This document shows positions 1-26,050 of a stretch of DNA of 64,000 nucleotides, piece by piece. Origin of the DNA: Salminus brasiliensis (lineage: Eukaryota; Chordata; Actinopteri; Characiformes; Bryconidae). The position numbers and the translations under genes were made by a program. The notes beneath the pieces were generated by a model, which saw nothing but the letters and a program-made list of their open reading frames with translations, ran no database searches and was not told where the DNA came from. Position 1 is the first letter of the stretch. Each line of letters opens with the position of its first letter. The stretch spans positions 27,133,209 through 27,197,208 of the forward strand of contig NC_132896.1 of the NCBI RefSeq assembly GCF_030463535.1. Direction: 5' to 3'.

Positions 1-43
1 CGCAGGCTAGTCATGAAGCATTGGCTGCTTTGAGACTCTTTAT

Positions 44-92
44 AGTTAACTAGCTAACCAACCAACTAGCTAACCAACTAACTAACCAACCA

Positions 93-123
<31 letters not shown>

Positions 124-245
124 AACTAACTAACTAGCTAACCAACTAACTAGTTAACTAACTAACCAACTAGCTAACTAATCAACTAACTAACTAGCTA
201 ACTAACTAGCTAACCAACTTACTAGTTAACTAGCTAACCAGTTAG
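44..245. repeat. Degenerate CTAA/CTAG-type tetranucleotide repeat
   Basis: About 200 bp made almost only of units such as aactaac, caac and tagctaac. The register shifts between CTAA, CCAA and CTAG units, so it is a diverged simple repeat. It lies upstream of the first polr1a exon seen here, presumably in intron 1. Confidence 0.9.
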
Positions 246-299
246 CGCTGTGGCTGTGACTGCCTCTGTGTAACGCGCTGCTTATCACACTTATACCCC

Positions 300-1465
300 T
301 CTAGTATTCTCAACGTTGCCTGCTTTCCTACAACGTTGCTACAATGTTGTTAAAGGGTGGTGCTGTTCACGTTGTCTCAAAAACGTCTTCTCAATGTTGT
401 CTGCTTGCAGAGTTGCTACATTGTCAAAAGGCAGTGCTGTTCACGTTGCCTCTAAGAGGTCTTTACAACGTTACGTTACGTTGTCTCAAAAACGTCTTCA
501 CAACGTTGTGTACTTGCAGTGTTGTTAGAGTTATCAAAAGGTGGTGATGTTTATGTTGTCTCAAAAACATCTTCACAACGTTGTGTACTTGCAGTGTTGC
601 TACAGTGTTATCAAAAGGTGGTGATGTTTATGTTGTCTCAAAAACATCTTCACAACGTTGTGTACTTGCAGTGTTGTTAGTGTTATCAAAAGGTGGTGAT
701 GTTTACGTTGTCTCAAAAACGTCTTTACAACGTTGGATACTTGCAGTGTTGCTACAATGTTGTCAAAAGGTGGTGATGTTTACGTTGTCTCAAAAATGTC
801 TTCACAACGTTGTGTACTTGCAGTGTTGTTAGTGTTATCAAAAGGTGGTGATGTTTACGTTGTCTCAAAAATGTCTTCACAATGTAGTGTACTTGCAGTG
901 TTGTTAGTGTTATCAAAAGGTGGTAATGTTTACGTTGACTCAAAAACATCTTTACAATGTTGTGTACTTGCAGTGTTGCTACAATGTTGTCAAAAGGTGG
1001 TGATGTTTACGTTTTCTCAAACGTCTTCACAACGTTGCGTACTTGCAGTGTTGTTACAGTGTTATCAAAAGGTGGTGATGTTTACGTTGTCTCAAAAACG
1101 TCTTGAGACTTGCAGTGTTGCTACAACGGTGGTGCTCTTCAGGTTGTCACAACATTGTCACAACCTCAACATTACGTAATGTTGCCGTATGGTATTATGA
1201 CTGCAAATATTTGAGTTGGAACCCAGCAAATGCACAACATTGTCTCAATGTTGTCTCTACTTCCTTACAACATTTCTATTATGTTGTCAAAAGATGGTGC
1301 TGTTTAGGTTGTCTCTAAGAGGTCTTTACAATGTTGTCTACTTGTAATGTTTCTAAAACGTTGTCAAAAAGTGGTGATGTTTACGTTGTCTCAAAAACGT
1401 CTTCACAACATTCTATACTTGAAATGATTCTACAGCGTTGTCAAAGGGTGGCGCTCTTCAGGTTG
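300..1465. repeat. 75/77-bp minisatellite in polr1a intron 1
   Basis: About 15 tandem copies of a 75- or 77-bp unit. The landmark ggtggtgatg (ggtggtaatg in one copy) recurs at 540, 617, 692, 769, 844, 919, 996 and 1071, giving spacings of 77, 75, 77, 75, 75, 77 and 75. Each unit also holds a gttgtctcaaaaa block and a tacttgcagtgttg block. Edges (300-530 and 1120-1465) are more diverged. Because 75 is a multiple of three the array stays open in one frame (733-1179), but nothing suggests that it is coding. Confidence 0.9.
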
Positions 1466-1754
1466 TCACAACCTCAATATTAAGTAACGGCGTCTGTAAT
1501 ATGGTGTAATGACTGCCTGTTGGCAACTTAGCAAAATTGCATGGAGTTCTATGCAAAACATGCGTCCTATTCGGTCGAGATTCAGTTCACGTGGGGTCCT
1601 GGAGTATTTTCTCTCCTAGGATGTTCTCAGATAATGTCGTCACAACTTTCTGAGAAATTACATTTTAATATTGTGACTAGTTTGACTAGTGGCAACGCAA
1701 CCAGTTTTCTGGCAACATGAAATAAATAAAAAAATTTTTGTTTTCCTCTCGCAG

Positions 1755-14231
<12,477 letters not shown>

Positions 14232-14324
14232 ACATCAATGATTTCAGGAAGGGGGGTTGTAACTGCACGCTGCTTTGCCTTGGAGGGGAAAACAAGTCAT
14301 AATGTTGAAATTGTTCAAAACATT

Positions 14325-14330
14325 AATAAA
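14325..14330 (+). terminator. polr1a: polr1a poly(A) signal
   Basis: AATAAA 94 bp downstream of the polr1a stop codon, followed by a T-rich stretch. This implies a short 3'UTR ending near 14345. Confidence 0.75.
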
Positions 14331-14345
14331 CCTATTTTATTATTA

Positions 14346-15325
<980 letters not shown>

Positions 15326-16305
15326 CACGTGTTGTGCCGAATTGGGCAACCCCACCGCGAGATGCATCCCCAATCAGTAGCGCGCACGTTACTTCGCAGT
15401 ATTACGCTCCCTATACTTAGGACATTTGACCAGTTACTGTAGAGAGCTGTAGAAAAGCATCACCGTAACTTCTCTCCTTCCTGTTGACACGGTCCACAAC
15501 ATTGTCGCACTACATACTTTAGGCTAGATAAGTGATACCTGTTATCATTAATTAGTATCAATAATTAAGTATCAATAATTAATCATTAATTTAACAATCA
15601 CAGCCAGATTTGAGAGGCAGGTAGTCTGCTTTAAAATATAATATAATACCCTCTAATAACTTCCAATATGTTTTACCTGTATTACCTGTAAGTATCATAG
15701 ATATAATAATAATTTCTCCAGATTTAGGATGGGGTGCTTTAAAAGCCCTATAGCTTTTTTTTTTTTTGATTGCAGTCCTACGTTACAGGGACAAGCTGGT
15801 CACAGAAATACACACACAGCCACATTCCCTGGTAGCTGCACTGCCTTACAAATAACCAATATCAAGTGCAAAGTCTAAAGAAATCACGACTTTTCGATAT
15901 TTCATGGTCAGGGAACTGCATCGTGCAAGTTTCTGTTGCACATGAAGTCAATGCAGGCTTCAGCATTGTGGAATAAGCTAGCCATGGTGTATGTTGGCTG
16001 ATTTAGCTAGCATTTGTATTGTGTTTATTATCATTAGGAGTGTTTTGAAGGAACATATAGAGCATTTCTGCTCCACACAAAAGCCTTTTTGTCATTTACT
16101 TTTTTGTATGTAATGATGTTTCACCCAATTATAGGTAATATACTCTAACGTAATAATTATATTATTATTATTTATATTGTTTTATTATTACATAAGGTGA
16201 TAATTATATTATGTATTATAATTATATATCAAATTAAAAAAAAATAAATAAATAAATACTGGGGGTGCATATCCTGACGGCGTGCTGAATTCGGCACAAA
16301 ACGTG
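15326..16305. mobile_element. Candidate DNA transposon remnant bounded by inverted repeats
   Basis: The 18-mer at 15326-15343 (cacgtgttgtgccgaatt) is the reverse complement of 16288-16305 with one mismatch. Similarity continues inward on both sides to agatgcatcccc versus atatgcaccccc, giving imperfect terminal inverted repeats of about 45 bp around ~980 bp. No transposase is visible and no clear target-site duplication was found. Family unknown. Confidence 0.45.
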
Positions 16306-16325
16306 ATCTCTGTGGAGGACCTGCT

Positions 16326-16343
16326 ATCCCACAATGCATCGCG
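16326..16343 (+). promoter_or_regulatory. prpf19: ZNF143/Staf (SBS) site in prpf19 promoter
   Basis: The sequence atcccacaatgcatcgcg matches the known Staf/ZNF143 consensus YWCCCRNMATSCMYYRCR at every position but the first. It lies about 165 bp upstream of the prpf19 ATG. ZNF143 sites of this form are typical of housekeeping promoters close to the start site. Use by prpf19 is inferred. Confidence 0.7.
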
Positions 16344-16505
16344 CAGCTTTTTGAGCGGCAGTGACTCTCAGCGTGTGCCGACAGTGGGCATGTTATGATC
16401 TTACATTAGGTTAAAAATCAGTTTGCACTTCAGATAAGTTCAGCGTTTCTTCCCCGAGGGTTTCGTGTATGAAGTAAAGCGGCGGGGCTCGTCTGCGGAC
16501 CGAAC

Positions 16506-19500
16506 ATGTCTCTGGTTTGTGCGAGTAAGTTGTGTTGTTTGTCCGGGTCGCGGAGTTCGCTTAGCGCCGTTAGCCGCCTGCACTGACAGCGCTTCTCCCT
16601 CCAGACACGCAGTTAAGTGTTAATGTCGGATACAGCTACAAACCTGCGGGCACACACACCCTTACAGGCCCGGCTACGCGTGTTTAGACGCAGAAACGGG
16701 GGAGTTAGGGCTAGTCGGAGTCCCGGGGTTGTCCGTGTGTAGTTAGTTAGCTAGCTAGCTTGCTGGCTAACAGCATGGCTCCTACCGGTCGGCACTTCTA
16801 GCTAGATAGATGGCTACCAAGCGTTCAGGTACCTCACACTCCGAGCAGTGGGGGTTAAACACAGCGGGGTTAACATAGGGGTTAAAATGTATACATATGT
16901 ACACTATGGACAAAAGTATTGGGACACATGCTCAAATAAGTTTATCTGTACTGTGCACGATTTTGGAGCATTGCTCTGAGGATCTGACTGCATTCAGCCA
17001 CGAGAGCTTTAGTGAGGTCAGGGTGATTGGGTGATCACCACCCCAGCTCGTCCCCCCATGTCCCAACTCCTCATGAGGGTATTGGATTGAGCACCATCAC
17101 CATCATTCCAGAAAATAGTCAGCTCCACAATGGTGGGGGGGTGGGGGGTGCTTTATACCCCTCTAGCCCACGCTTGGCATTAGGCAGCATGGTGCCAATT
17201 GATTCATGTTTATCTGCTGCAGAGAGAGTCCTATTCTATTGGCAGTATTTTACAGTGTGTGCATTTGCACATTTGTGTCAGCAATGGGTGCAACTTAAAG
17301 TAGCTGGATGCATGGATTAAAAAGGGTGCAGTAGTTGAAGGAAATGGGAGGTGGACAGATTACAATGATTTATGCGGTTGTGATAACGGTTGTGTGTTGG
17401 GTACTTAAGGAACAGACTGCATGTTTAATTGCAAAGAAAATATAAATACATTTGAATTAGGTTTATTGTAGTGCATACATTTGGACTTATTGAGCCCCTG
17501 AAGTGTCAATATAGAAAAATAATATTTAGAGACCTGAGCCTTTAGCTTAGCTTAACAAATGGTTCCCTCCGTTTAGAGAAGAGTGCTTTAGATAAATGGA
17601 GGGAATTCATTTTTTAATTGAGAAATTGATCATATTTTCTACCTGCATTTAAACCATCCAATTTATTAAACCATCAAAACTGCATCACTGGCTGTCCAGC
17701 CGTAGTCTTTGTGAAATAAGTTTTTTTGCCCCTGCACTTTAGACTTACATTTGTGGGTATAGGGACAAACCTCTATAATAAGAACCTTGTTTACATTGTT
17801 ACAATTTTTTTTTTACCTTTAACCAATAGCTATTATTTGATTTTGGCACATAGAAGGTTCTTCAGGCCTTTTCTGGTTTGCTGGATTAAATGAACTTTAA
17901 AGTAAATTTCTACCCTATTTTTCCCCCTTTCTATTCCATTTCCAGTCTCAAACGAGGTACCGGAGCACCCATGTGTCTCTCCAGTCTCCAATCAAGTGTT
18001 TGAACGTCGCCTTATTGAGAAATACATTGCTGAGAATGGAGCTGACCCCATCAATGGGCAGCCGCTGTCTGAGGAGCAGCTCATCGACATTAAAGGTAAG
18101 GGTATCCTCTCAACCAATGCAAATTAATCATAGGATTTCAGTACCTTTGTCCACAGGTGAAGAGTCCAGATTTTTTATGGTTTCCTCCTGTTGTTTATGT
18201 CCACATATAGTTTCTCACCCTATTCGACCTAAGCCGCCTTCTGCTACCAGCATCCCTGCAATTCTGAAGTCTCTGCAAGATGAGTGGGTCAGTGAGTAGT
18301 CTCAGCTTTTCTGATTAACTTTAAAATGACTGTTATTGAAAAATTAACACACTGTTTCTCTTAGGATGCCGTGATGCTGCACAGTTTCACCCTCCGCCAG
18401 CAGTTGCAGACTACACGCCAGGAGCTGTCTCACTCGCTCTACCAGCACGATGCCGCTTGCAGGGTGATTGCTCGTCTCACTAAAGAGGTCACCGCTGCCA
18501 GAGAGGGTGAGTGGTACACTTTAAATGAGTTATCCCTCACTAACTGCTATTGCTATGCTATATATTGCTGTTGTATACTGCAAACGGGAGCACATTGGTG
18601 CTGTTTGTGTTGCAGTGGTCATGTGAACACTGTGCATTTGGACAATATGTTGTGCATGTACACAAAATGATTCTTAATCTTCATTTCTTTACAGCCTTGG
18701 CCACACTCAAGCCTCAAGCCGGATTGGTTGCTCCTCAGGCAGCTCCGGCCTCCCAGCCTGCAGCTGTGGTCAGTGATTTGTTTGTACAGCTGATTTTGAA
18801 TACGCCAGACTGTCATTTAGTCTGTTTTGCGGTCATGAACGTCCTAAATAATGGATGCATATGTTTCATATCAATAGTGATTCAAATGTCTGTTCCTCAG
18901 GGTGTGGGTGGTGAGCCTATGGAGGTCAGTGAACAAGTGGGAATGACTCCGGAGATCATCCAGAAGGTAAAATACTCCCATTTTTTCTGTCTGTTGTTGC
19001 TTATGTATACCTACAGTAGTGGTGGAGGATGCAACAAAAATGTAGTATTGCAATACTTTAAGACATGATGCACATGACATTGTGTGTGTATTTAGTGCCA
19101 CTAAAATTGTTTAAAGCTGAACAATATAGGGGTAAACTGACACTTATTATATATATTTTTTATTTATTTATTTTGCAATAGATATTACAATATGAATACA
19201 GGAAGTGTCACCAGAAGTCATGTAACATGCCATGATATTAAAAAATGCTGTGTATTCAAGATTGGAATATAATAAACAATACTGGGCAGATTCATCTGCT
19301 AGATCTGTCATTGAAAATTAGAAAAAAAAATTTTTTCTTTTGTATCAAACAGCAAAAAAGGTGTAGCATTTAATTAGATTTCCCTGAGTGTCCTGGGGAG
19401 TCCTGTTGTACATGCCCACATTGAGATGATGCTGAAACAATACATTGTGCAACCCTAGTTTAAACTATGATGACAGTCACAGGGGCAGTGGTGGCTCAGC

Positions 19501-19667
19501 GGTTAGAACGCCGGGTTATCGATAACAGGGTTGTGGGTTCGATTCCCGGGCTTGGTAAGCTGCTACTGTTGGGCCCTTGAGCAAGGCCCTTTACCCTCTC
19601 TGCTCCCCGGGCGCTGGAGTTGGCTGTCCACTGCTCTGGGTGTGTGTACTCACTGCCCCTAGTGCAC

Positions 19668-19726
<59 letters not shown>

Positions 19727-22700
19727 CATTACCACAGATGGGTTAAACGCGGAGGACACATTTCGCTGCACAGTGTACACTGTACAGTGACCAATACGTG
19801 CACTCTTACCTGCAAACAAGCAGATTGACGCTGGGGGCACCAGTATTCTATTATCATTGAATCATGGCTATGATCTGATAACTATATTGCTAAAACTGAT
19901 GAGCAGTACCAAGGTTTACCAGTATGGATAATAACATGTTGCTTGACATTTTTCCTGTCTTTCCTTTTCCAGCTGCAAGACAAGGCCACTGTCCTGACCA
20001 CAGAGAGAAAGAAGGTAATAAAGTTCTAGTTTATAAAGACAGTAAAATTGCAGTTGCCAATGAACATTCAGGTCTGAAGTTTTGCCCTGTGTCTTTGTTT
20101 CTCAGAGAGGAAAGACTGTTCCAGAAGAGCTGGTTAGAACTGAAGATCTCAGCAAATATCGCCAAGTGGCCACCCATGCTGTAAGTCAGTCTTGCTTATT
20201 TGTGTGTGTCTGTGTGTAACCAGCAAAGCAAGTAAATGTATAGCCCTATATTGCAGCTCTAAGTAAATAATTAACTCTAGCCCCCTTCATACATGCATGG
20301 TAACACAGAACCTTTCCAGACATTACCAGGAGGAGCTGTAGGTGTGGGGATAAATGTCTGGATTAGTTGTATCAGACATTACCTGGGATTTATCTTGCCA
20401 GCCCCCTAGCACCAAGTCTGGGTAATGTCCGAGTGAGCGCGTGTATGACTAGCGCAAGTAATTTTCTGGAGAATTTAGTTTATACAAGTAATTATTGTGG
20501 ATCACGGCTTCTCTGTCTAGCTCCCTTGCTATGTGTACGTAATTGTAAATGCTTGCCATATTGCGGAGTTCCCCAATTTAACTAGTCCTTCACATTTTCT
20601 GATTGAGCTCTTACGGGCATGTAAGAACCATCTGTTGACCCGCTGTGCTGTAAACCACCGCTGCTATTCTAAATGGTTTCTCATCAGTTTTAATGAGTGG
20701 CTTTTGTCAGCAGGCTCCGTACTGCAGCACGCCCTGCACAAGCTACACAGGTGCTGCCACCTGCATAAACAATGTGAAACATTTCCTGTAGTAAGAACGC
20801 ATCTGACCACGCATCTGTGGTTCAATGGACATTTTCCAGGCTTTATGTGAAAATGACCTTGGATTCTCATTCTTTCTCTGCTCTTCAGGGTCTTCACAGC
20901 GCCAGTGTCCCTGGAATCCTTTCTCTGGATCTCTGCCCTACAGACACCAACAAAGTCCTCACAGGTATAAATGCACACACTTCAATAATAGCACTTATCT
21001 GTAAGTACAGGAGTTATTTTGCAATAAAACTCAGCTTTGTGTAAAAGTACTGATCTATAACCATCACATTAAAAATCATGGTTTAACCATCTTGCTGGTT
21101 TTCTCTTCATTTAGGTGGGGCGGATAAGAATGTGGTGGTGTTTGATCGCAGAGATGAGCAGATTGTGGCCACACTCAAGGGTCACACCAAAAAGGTCACC
21201 TCTGTCATCTACCATCCATCCCAGGTAACCAGTCTTTCTCTGACCATCAAACACCTTCTCGTAGGTCTCTGTAGTGTCGACTAATTGCAGTTTGTTTCAT
21301 CGCCTTGCAGTCTGTGGTGTTTTCGGCATCCCCGGACAGCACTATTCGTGTTTGGTCCATCTCTGGGGGCAACTGCGTTCAGGTGGTTAGAGCTCACGAG
21401 GCAGGGGTTACTGGCTTGTCCCTCCATGCTACTGGAGACTATCTGCTCAGTTCCTCTGAAGACCAGGTAAGAAGAACTGCACACTCCCTCACAAACGGGA
21501 ATATTTAAACCGCCACTTGGCTGCATCTAAGAGATTAATAGAGGAATTATGTATCTCCTTTGTTGAATCTTTGTTTTGTTTCATCTAGTACTGGGCCTTT
21601 TCTGATATCCAAACTGGCCGTGTTCTCACCAAAGTCACTGATGAGACTGCAGGATGTGGTGCGTAGTTCTGTCTCTGTCAAAGATCATGTACACGTCAGA
21701 GCTTTTATGCATTTTTCCATTTCAGCTTGCTGTCAGTGACATATATTTGCAAACATTTTCCTTTCCTTCTCATCCAGCACTGACTTGTGCTCAGTTCCAT
21801 CCTGACGGGCTGATTTTCGGCACTGGTACAGCAGACTCTCAGATTAAGATCTGGGATCTGAAGGAAAGAACCAATGTAGCCAACTTCCCTGGCCACTCTG
21901 GCCCAGTCACTGCCATCGCCTTCTCTGAGAACGGATACTACCTGGCCACAGGTAAGCAATGTGTGGGTGTGCTGCTGAGTATGTATTTATTTATTTTCCA
22001 CTTCAGTGTTTGACTTGTTCCCTGTGTGTTCTTTGTAGGTGCTCAGGACAGCTCTCTGAAGCTGTGGGATTTGAGAAAGCTGAAGAACTTTAAGACCATC
22101 ACTTTGGACAATAATTACGAGGTCTGTCCCTCTGTTTTGTAGTGATTTGATTGTCCTTTCAGTTGCCTCTGCAGATTGATTGATTTATTTATTTATTTAT
22201 TTATTTTGGGCTTAGTTTATTTTATTTTTTTTCCCCCCGAACTGGATCTCAAGATTTTGTTTTGAGATCTGTGTTTATCTGTAATGTAAAAATGTCTTCC
22301 TTTTTTGCAGGTGAAGTCTCTCGTGTTCGACCAGAGTGGAACATATCTGGCTGTTGGAGGATCTGATATCAGAGTTTATATCTGCAAGCAGTGGTCTGAG
22401 GTTCTCAACTTTACTGGTGAGTGTAACAGTAACATAGTAATATATGTAATCTATATCTTATAATGGCTACATTTTTCATAATTTTTATTATTTAAAAAAA
22501 TAATGCATATTTTTAAGTTGATAGACTGAGGGATCAACCTAGAGGGAGCTCTAAAGGTTTTTGTGATTTAGTTTATTTTTTCCTGATTATAGTGGTGTGG
22601 GGTTTTTTATTTGTTTGTTTTTTTTGGCAAAGTACATTTTTCTTTCATTTATTTGGCTTGGTCCAATTGAACATTTAACAACTTGATGGCTGATCTAATT

Positions 22701-23045
22701 AGTAGTAGGTCTGGTGCACTTATCACTTTTAAATGGTAGTTTTTATTCCAGGTTTATTTAGTCGTATTATCAAAAACCGCAGCCTTTACATTAAGACATT
22801 TTATATTTGGACTCTAAATATTACTTTTAGTGCTTCAAGTTGGGATGTTACAATTTCATTCTGAGCCTATTGAGTAAAAAGCTGAGATTGACTCATGGTG
22901 GATTTTCCGGTGTTCTCTTTCCTTACTGCCCTTCTCTTTTTCTGCAGATCACACCGGTCTAGTGACAGGAGTGGCTTTTGGCGAGCATGCCCAGTTCCTG
23001 TCTTCCACAGGAATGGACAGGAGTCTCAAATTCTACAGCCTGTAA
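16506..23045 (+). CDS. prpf19: Pre-mRNA-processing factor 19 (PRP19), U-box/WD40 E3 ubiquitin ligase
   Basis: Core of the NineTeen complex that activates the spliceosome; it also acts in DNA-damage signalling as a nuclear ubiquitin ligase. Exons: 16506-16524, 17946-18095, 18211-18287, 18365-18506, 18695-18768, 18901-18966, 19973-20014, 20106-20180, 20889-20964, 21115-21224, 21311-21466, 21589-21658, 21778-21951, 22039-22121, 22311-22416, 22948-23045. They join in phase to 505 residues (human 504). The start exon holds only MSLVCA plus one base. The U-box (residues ~1-70) includes [12 protein letters not shown] and [12 protein letters not shown]. The coiled-coil follows ([18 protein letters not shown], ~75-135), then a linker and seven WD blades from ~residue 210 (for example [36 protein letters not shown]). 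It ends [11 protein letters not shown] like its orthologues. Nothing is broken. Confidence 0.98.
16900..17330 (+). mobile_element. MITE-like element, type 1 (prpf19 intron 1)
   Basis: Begins tacactatggacaaaagta and carries the body shared with copies at 23830, 27566, 34565 and 42670: a tttggagcattgctctgagg block, agtgaggtcagggtg, ataccccctctag-like text and ctattctattggcagta. Non-coding, about 430 bp. The terminus resembles Tc1/mariner-type MITE ends common in fish. Superfamily not certain. Confidence 0.7.
19481..19806 (+). mobile_element. tRNA-derived SINE (type 1), prpf19 intron 6
   Basis: The head starts ggggcagtggtggctcagc. A box tggctcagcgg is at 19492-19502 and B box ggttcgattcc at 19536-19546, both fitting RNA Pol III promoter consensus. 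The body (ggcccttgagcaaggcccttt) is followed by a (GT)n run at 19669-19725 and a conserved tail containing atgggttaaacgcggagg. A reverse copy lies at 27682-27982. Confidence 0.88.
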
Positions 23046-23524
23046 GGCAGAAGATTGTGTAAAGAGAGAGCGATAGAAATTCTAGTCCACAATCCATTTT
23101 AGTGGGAAACAAAAGACATGATGAGCAGTAGAACCCATTCACATAAAGAGGATAGAATCCTCATGATTAAATGATTTTACAGCCCGTGTCTGTGATTGCA
23201 GACAAAATTAAGAATCATTTATGTATACATTATTCTGTGGTGACACGTGAACGTCATGAGCGCAGACCACCTTTCCCAGTTTGGTCATCAATCACATGAC
23301 CATTTACTCTGTTGTGGATTTTTGCTTAAAGGTTTTTAGCTAACCATTTATTTTGCTCTTGTGTTGCTCTTTTGTTTTCCGGTTGTATTTCTCCCTGCTC
23401 TTTACTTGTAGGGCTACCTTTTTCTCTTTTTTTTGGTAGCTTAGTGATCTTGCTGTTGGTAGTTTCTTTCTGTCTAATTTTTATACCCTGTCCTGAACTG
23501 AACCCACAGTGCAAATAAGATTTC

Positions 23525-23530
23525 AATAAA
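23525..23530 (+). terminator. prpf19: prpf19 poly(A) signal
   Basis: AATAAA 480 bp after the prpf19 stop. No nearer consensus signal was noticed. Confidence 0.6.
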
Positions 23531-23829
23531 GACTTAATGCAGTTTTTAATCTGTGGTGGCAGTTTGACTCTACTGTGTCTAATATGGAATTGTAGTGACA
23601 TGAAATTGTATTATGATGCTAATTACTAAGCTAATATGGGTCATATTGGGCCTAAGGTTTTCCTGGTATAACAATCCTTGGTCATACTAGAGCCTGAAGT
23701 GTGTTTCTGGTAAAGTATTGGATGTATTCACACCAGTGTCACAAAGTGTATACTGGTTTTACTGCTCAGACAATCCAATAAAACAAATTTATGTTCATAG
23801 GTTCTCCTCTGGGAAAGACTAGATGGAGT

Positions 23830-24110
23830 TGAACATTCTTACAGTTTGATTGCATTCAGCCACAGGAGCCTTAGTACTGATTGAAGATTCATCATCGCAG
23901 ATGGTGGATGGAACTCTTAAAATGCCACAAAATAACAGCTCAATGCGGAGCCCCTCTTACTTGCTTGATATTGGGCAAGGTGATCTTGCACTCGTGTGCA
24001 GCTTCTCCAGATGGTCCTATTCTATTGGCCATGCCTTTCTATGGAGATTGTATGTTCCGTGTTCAGTTGTCAGCAATGGCTTTAGCGGGAAGTTGCTAAC
24101 TGATTAGGAG
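23830..24110 (+). mobile_element. Fragment of MITE type 1
   Basis: Shares tttgattgcattcagccaca, gatggtcctattctattggc-like text and the block around 24040 with the copy at 16900-17330. Both ends are missing or decayed. Confidence 0.5.
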
Positions 24111-24369
24111 TGTCAAAGTCAGGTTTATTTGTCATTAGGACACTAATGAATTAAAATGATTGTGATGCCTCATCAGTATGACCCTAAATAGAGCAATAGT
24201 GTCATATGTACCGAAATCTATGCTATAGATTAAAAATGTAGTATTTAGCATTACTATGGTAGTTAGAGAGAAAATAGCTGGCAGGTGGAAGTTGCAGTGA
24301 TATAGTCCCAAAGCAAAATATAGTGAAATAGTCTGAAGGCTGTGTGCAAAAACCCAATATGTGTATCAG

Positions 24370-26050
24370 TAGATCTAGATCTTAACACCAGTGGAAACTG
24401 GCAGGTGGAGGGTGTAAGCAGTATTGACACTTATGTTTGCTGTATTAGTGTTAGATGTTTTACTGCACCATTGATTGGCTTGGCGACAGTGTTTATAGCA
24501 GTAATTATAAGTATTATTTAAGTAATTGATATTGAATACTGGGGGTGATTTCACAGCTTTATGACTTCTTAGCATGTGGGTAGAAGCTGTGGTGAAAAAG
24601 CTTCAGGATTCTTGTTCTAGACACAGTGTTCCAGTACATCCTGCCAGATGCCAGTATGATAACACAACTGTGTGTTGGGTGATTACTGCCTGGTCTAATT
24701 TTGTGGGCATGGAGACTGATAAATGTTCTAGGCTGGGAGTGTTGAATTCTACAGGCCTCAACATTCTCTATAGATGCTTGTGGTTACAGGGGAGGCAGCT
24801 CATAAGGATACTTTCTGTGGTGCTTCTTAAGTCTCAGCAGGAAAAAAGGCGCTGAGGGTCAGATCTTGCAGCTGTGTTGGTGTGGAGGGAATAGATGAGG
24901 TCTTCAGTGAGGCTGTGGGCAGAGGAACCACTGCTGAATCACTTCGCTCACTTCAACTATATTGATGGACCTTTCTGCAGCTACCAGGTGTCCATGATCA
25001 TCATCTTTGTTTGTTGACAGAAATTGCTGTCATAGCACCACTCTGACAGAGCACTGACCTTGTCTCTGTTGGTTGTTTGGTCTCCATCTGTGACAGTGCC
25101 TAAAATGGTCATTTTCTCAAACTTGAGAATGTTAGGATGACATTTTCACAAATGTCTTCTGCTTGTCGAAGTGAGCAAGGGCAGGGTGCACTGTCAGGGC
25201 AAAGGCGTTGTCCATAGATCTACTTGAGCAGTGTGTAAGATGCTGAGGGTTCATGGTGGTAGGAAGGGAGGAACAGATGTGCGCTTTAGGCAGCCACTTA
25301 TGGCTGTTGATGTCAGTGCAACAGGGTGGTAGTCAGACAGGTCTCTTAAAAAAAAGTAAGTTTTTTTTAAAGCACATGGGAGTCAAGGACAGGTTAAAGA
25401 TGTCTGTGAAAACCTCTGCCAGCTAGTTGGCTCATGCTCTAAAGACAGGAATGGGGGCCTTGAATGGGTTAACTGTCTTAAAGGAACTGACCATCTCAGG
25501 TCAGTGCACAGCGCTCCTGATCCATTGAGAGTTTTACAGCAGGGGAGGTGTTGTTTACTTCAAAACAAGCATAGTATGCAATTAGCTTATCTGAAAGTGA
25601 GGCAGTCCACTCCCTATCACAGCTTTTGTTGATAGTGTGCAGTCTATTCCACATACGTCTGAAGTGAAGACCCATGGAGGTTAGACTCATGTTACCACTA
25701 AAAGTGAGGCAAAACTCTTTCCTTTACCAAGAAAATGCTGTAGACTATCAATTCTACCCTAAAACAGCAGGTTCAAAATCATTGTTGCTTCACTGACTGT
25801 AATAGTCTCTCTGTCATTGCCACTCCGGGCCTGAACCCTGCTACTGCTACTGGAACTTTGGTGGAGCTGCACAAGACATCTCCCAAGAACTGTATGACCC
25901 TGTATGTACACCACAATCGAAAAATCGCTCAGCATTTGCTTTGTTCATGGTCCCATTCCTGAACACAGCTGAGTGTCTCTGACTCTCATTAAAAATGTAT
26001 GGCTTCTGGCTGCTTGCACTCTGCATGCACAGTAACACTGTCTAACCCGA
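24370..26050 (-). mobile_element. Decayed non-LTR retrotransposon (LINE) fragment, minus strand
   Basis: Fills most of the prpf19-tcirg1 intergenic region. On the minus strand, 25496-25690 reads RRMWNRLHTINKSCDREW then SLSDKLIAYYACFEVNN, the region just N-terminal to the RT domain in fish LINEs. Around 25400 a frame reads LAEVFTDIFNLSLTP. Near 25310 it reads DLSDYHPVALTS, matching the LNDYRPVALTS block that opens the RT. The order is right for one element read on the minus strand. Stops and frameshifts mark it as dead; L2/Rex-like family is a guess. Confidence 0.7.

Noticed and set aside
733-1179. 148-codon open frame
   Set aside because: It runs through a minisatellite whose unit is often a multiple of three. 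No domain, and it lies in an intron of polr1a.
16288-16305. EcoRI cDNA-adaptor contamination (gaattcggcac)
   Set aside because: The adaptor continues gag, whereas this reads aaaacgtg. An inverted partner at 15326 makes genomic origin more likely.
19481-19560. tRNA gene
   Set aside because: A and B boxes are present, but the sequence cannot form a normal tRNA and is the head of a SINE repeated elsewhere in the window.
20367-20850. Overlapping 70-105-codon frames in a prpf19 intron
   Set aside because: No homology recognised and the flanking exons splice across; antisense and sense frames both open by chance.
24370-26050. Unknown intergenic gene between prpf19 and tcirg1
   Set aside because: Peptide blocks on the minus strand match the RT region of a LINE and frames are broken.
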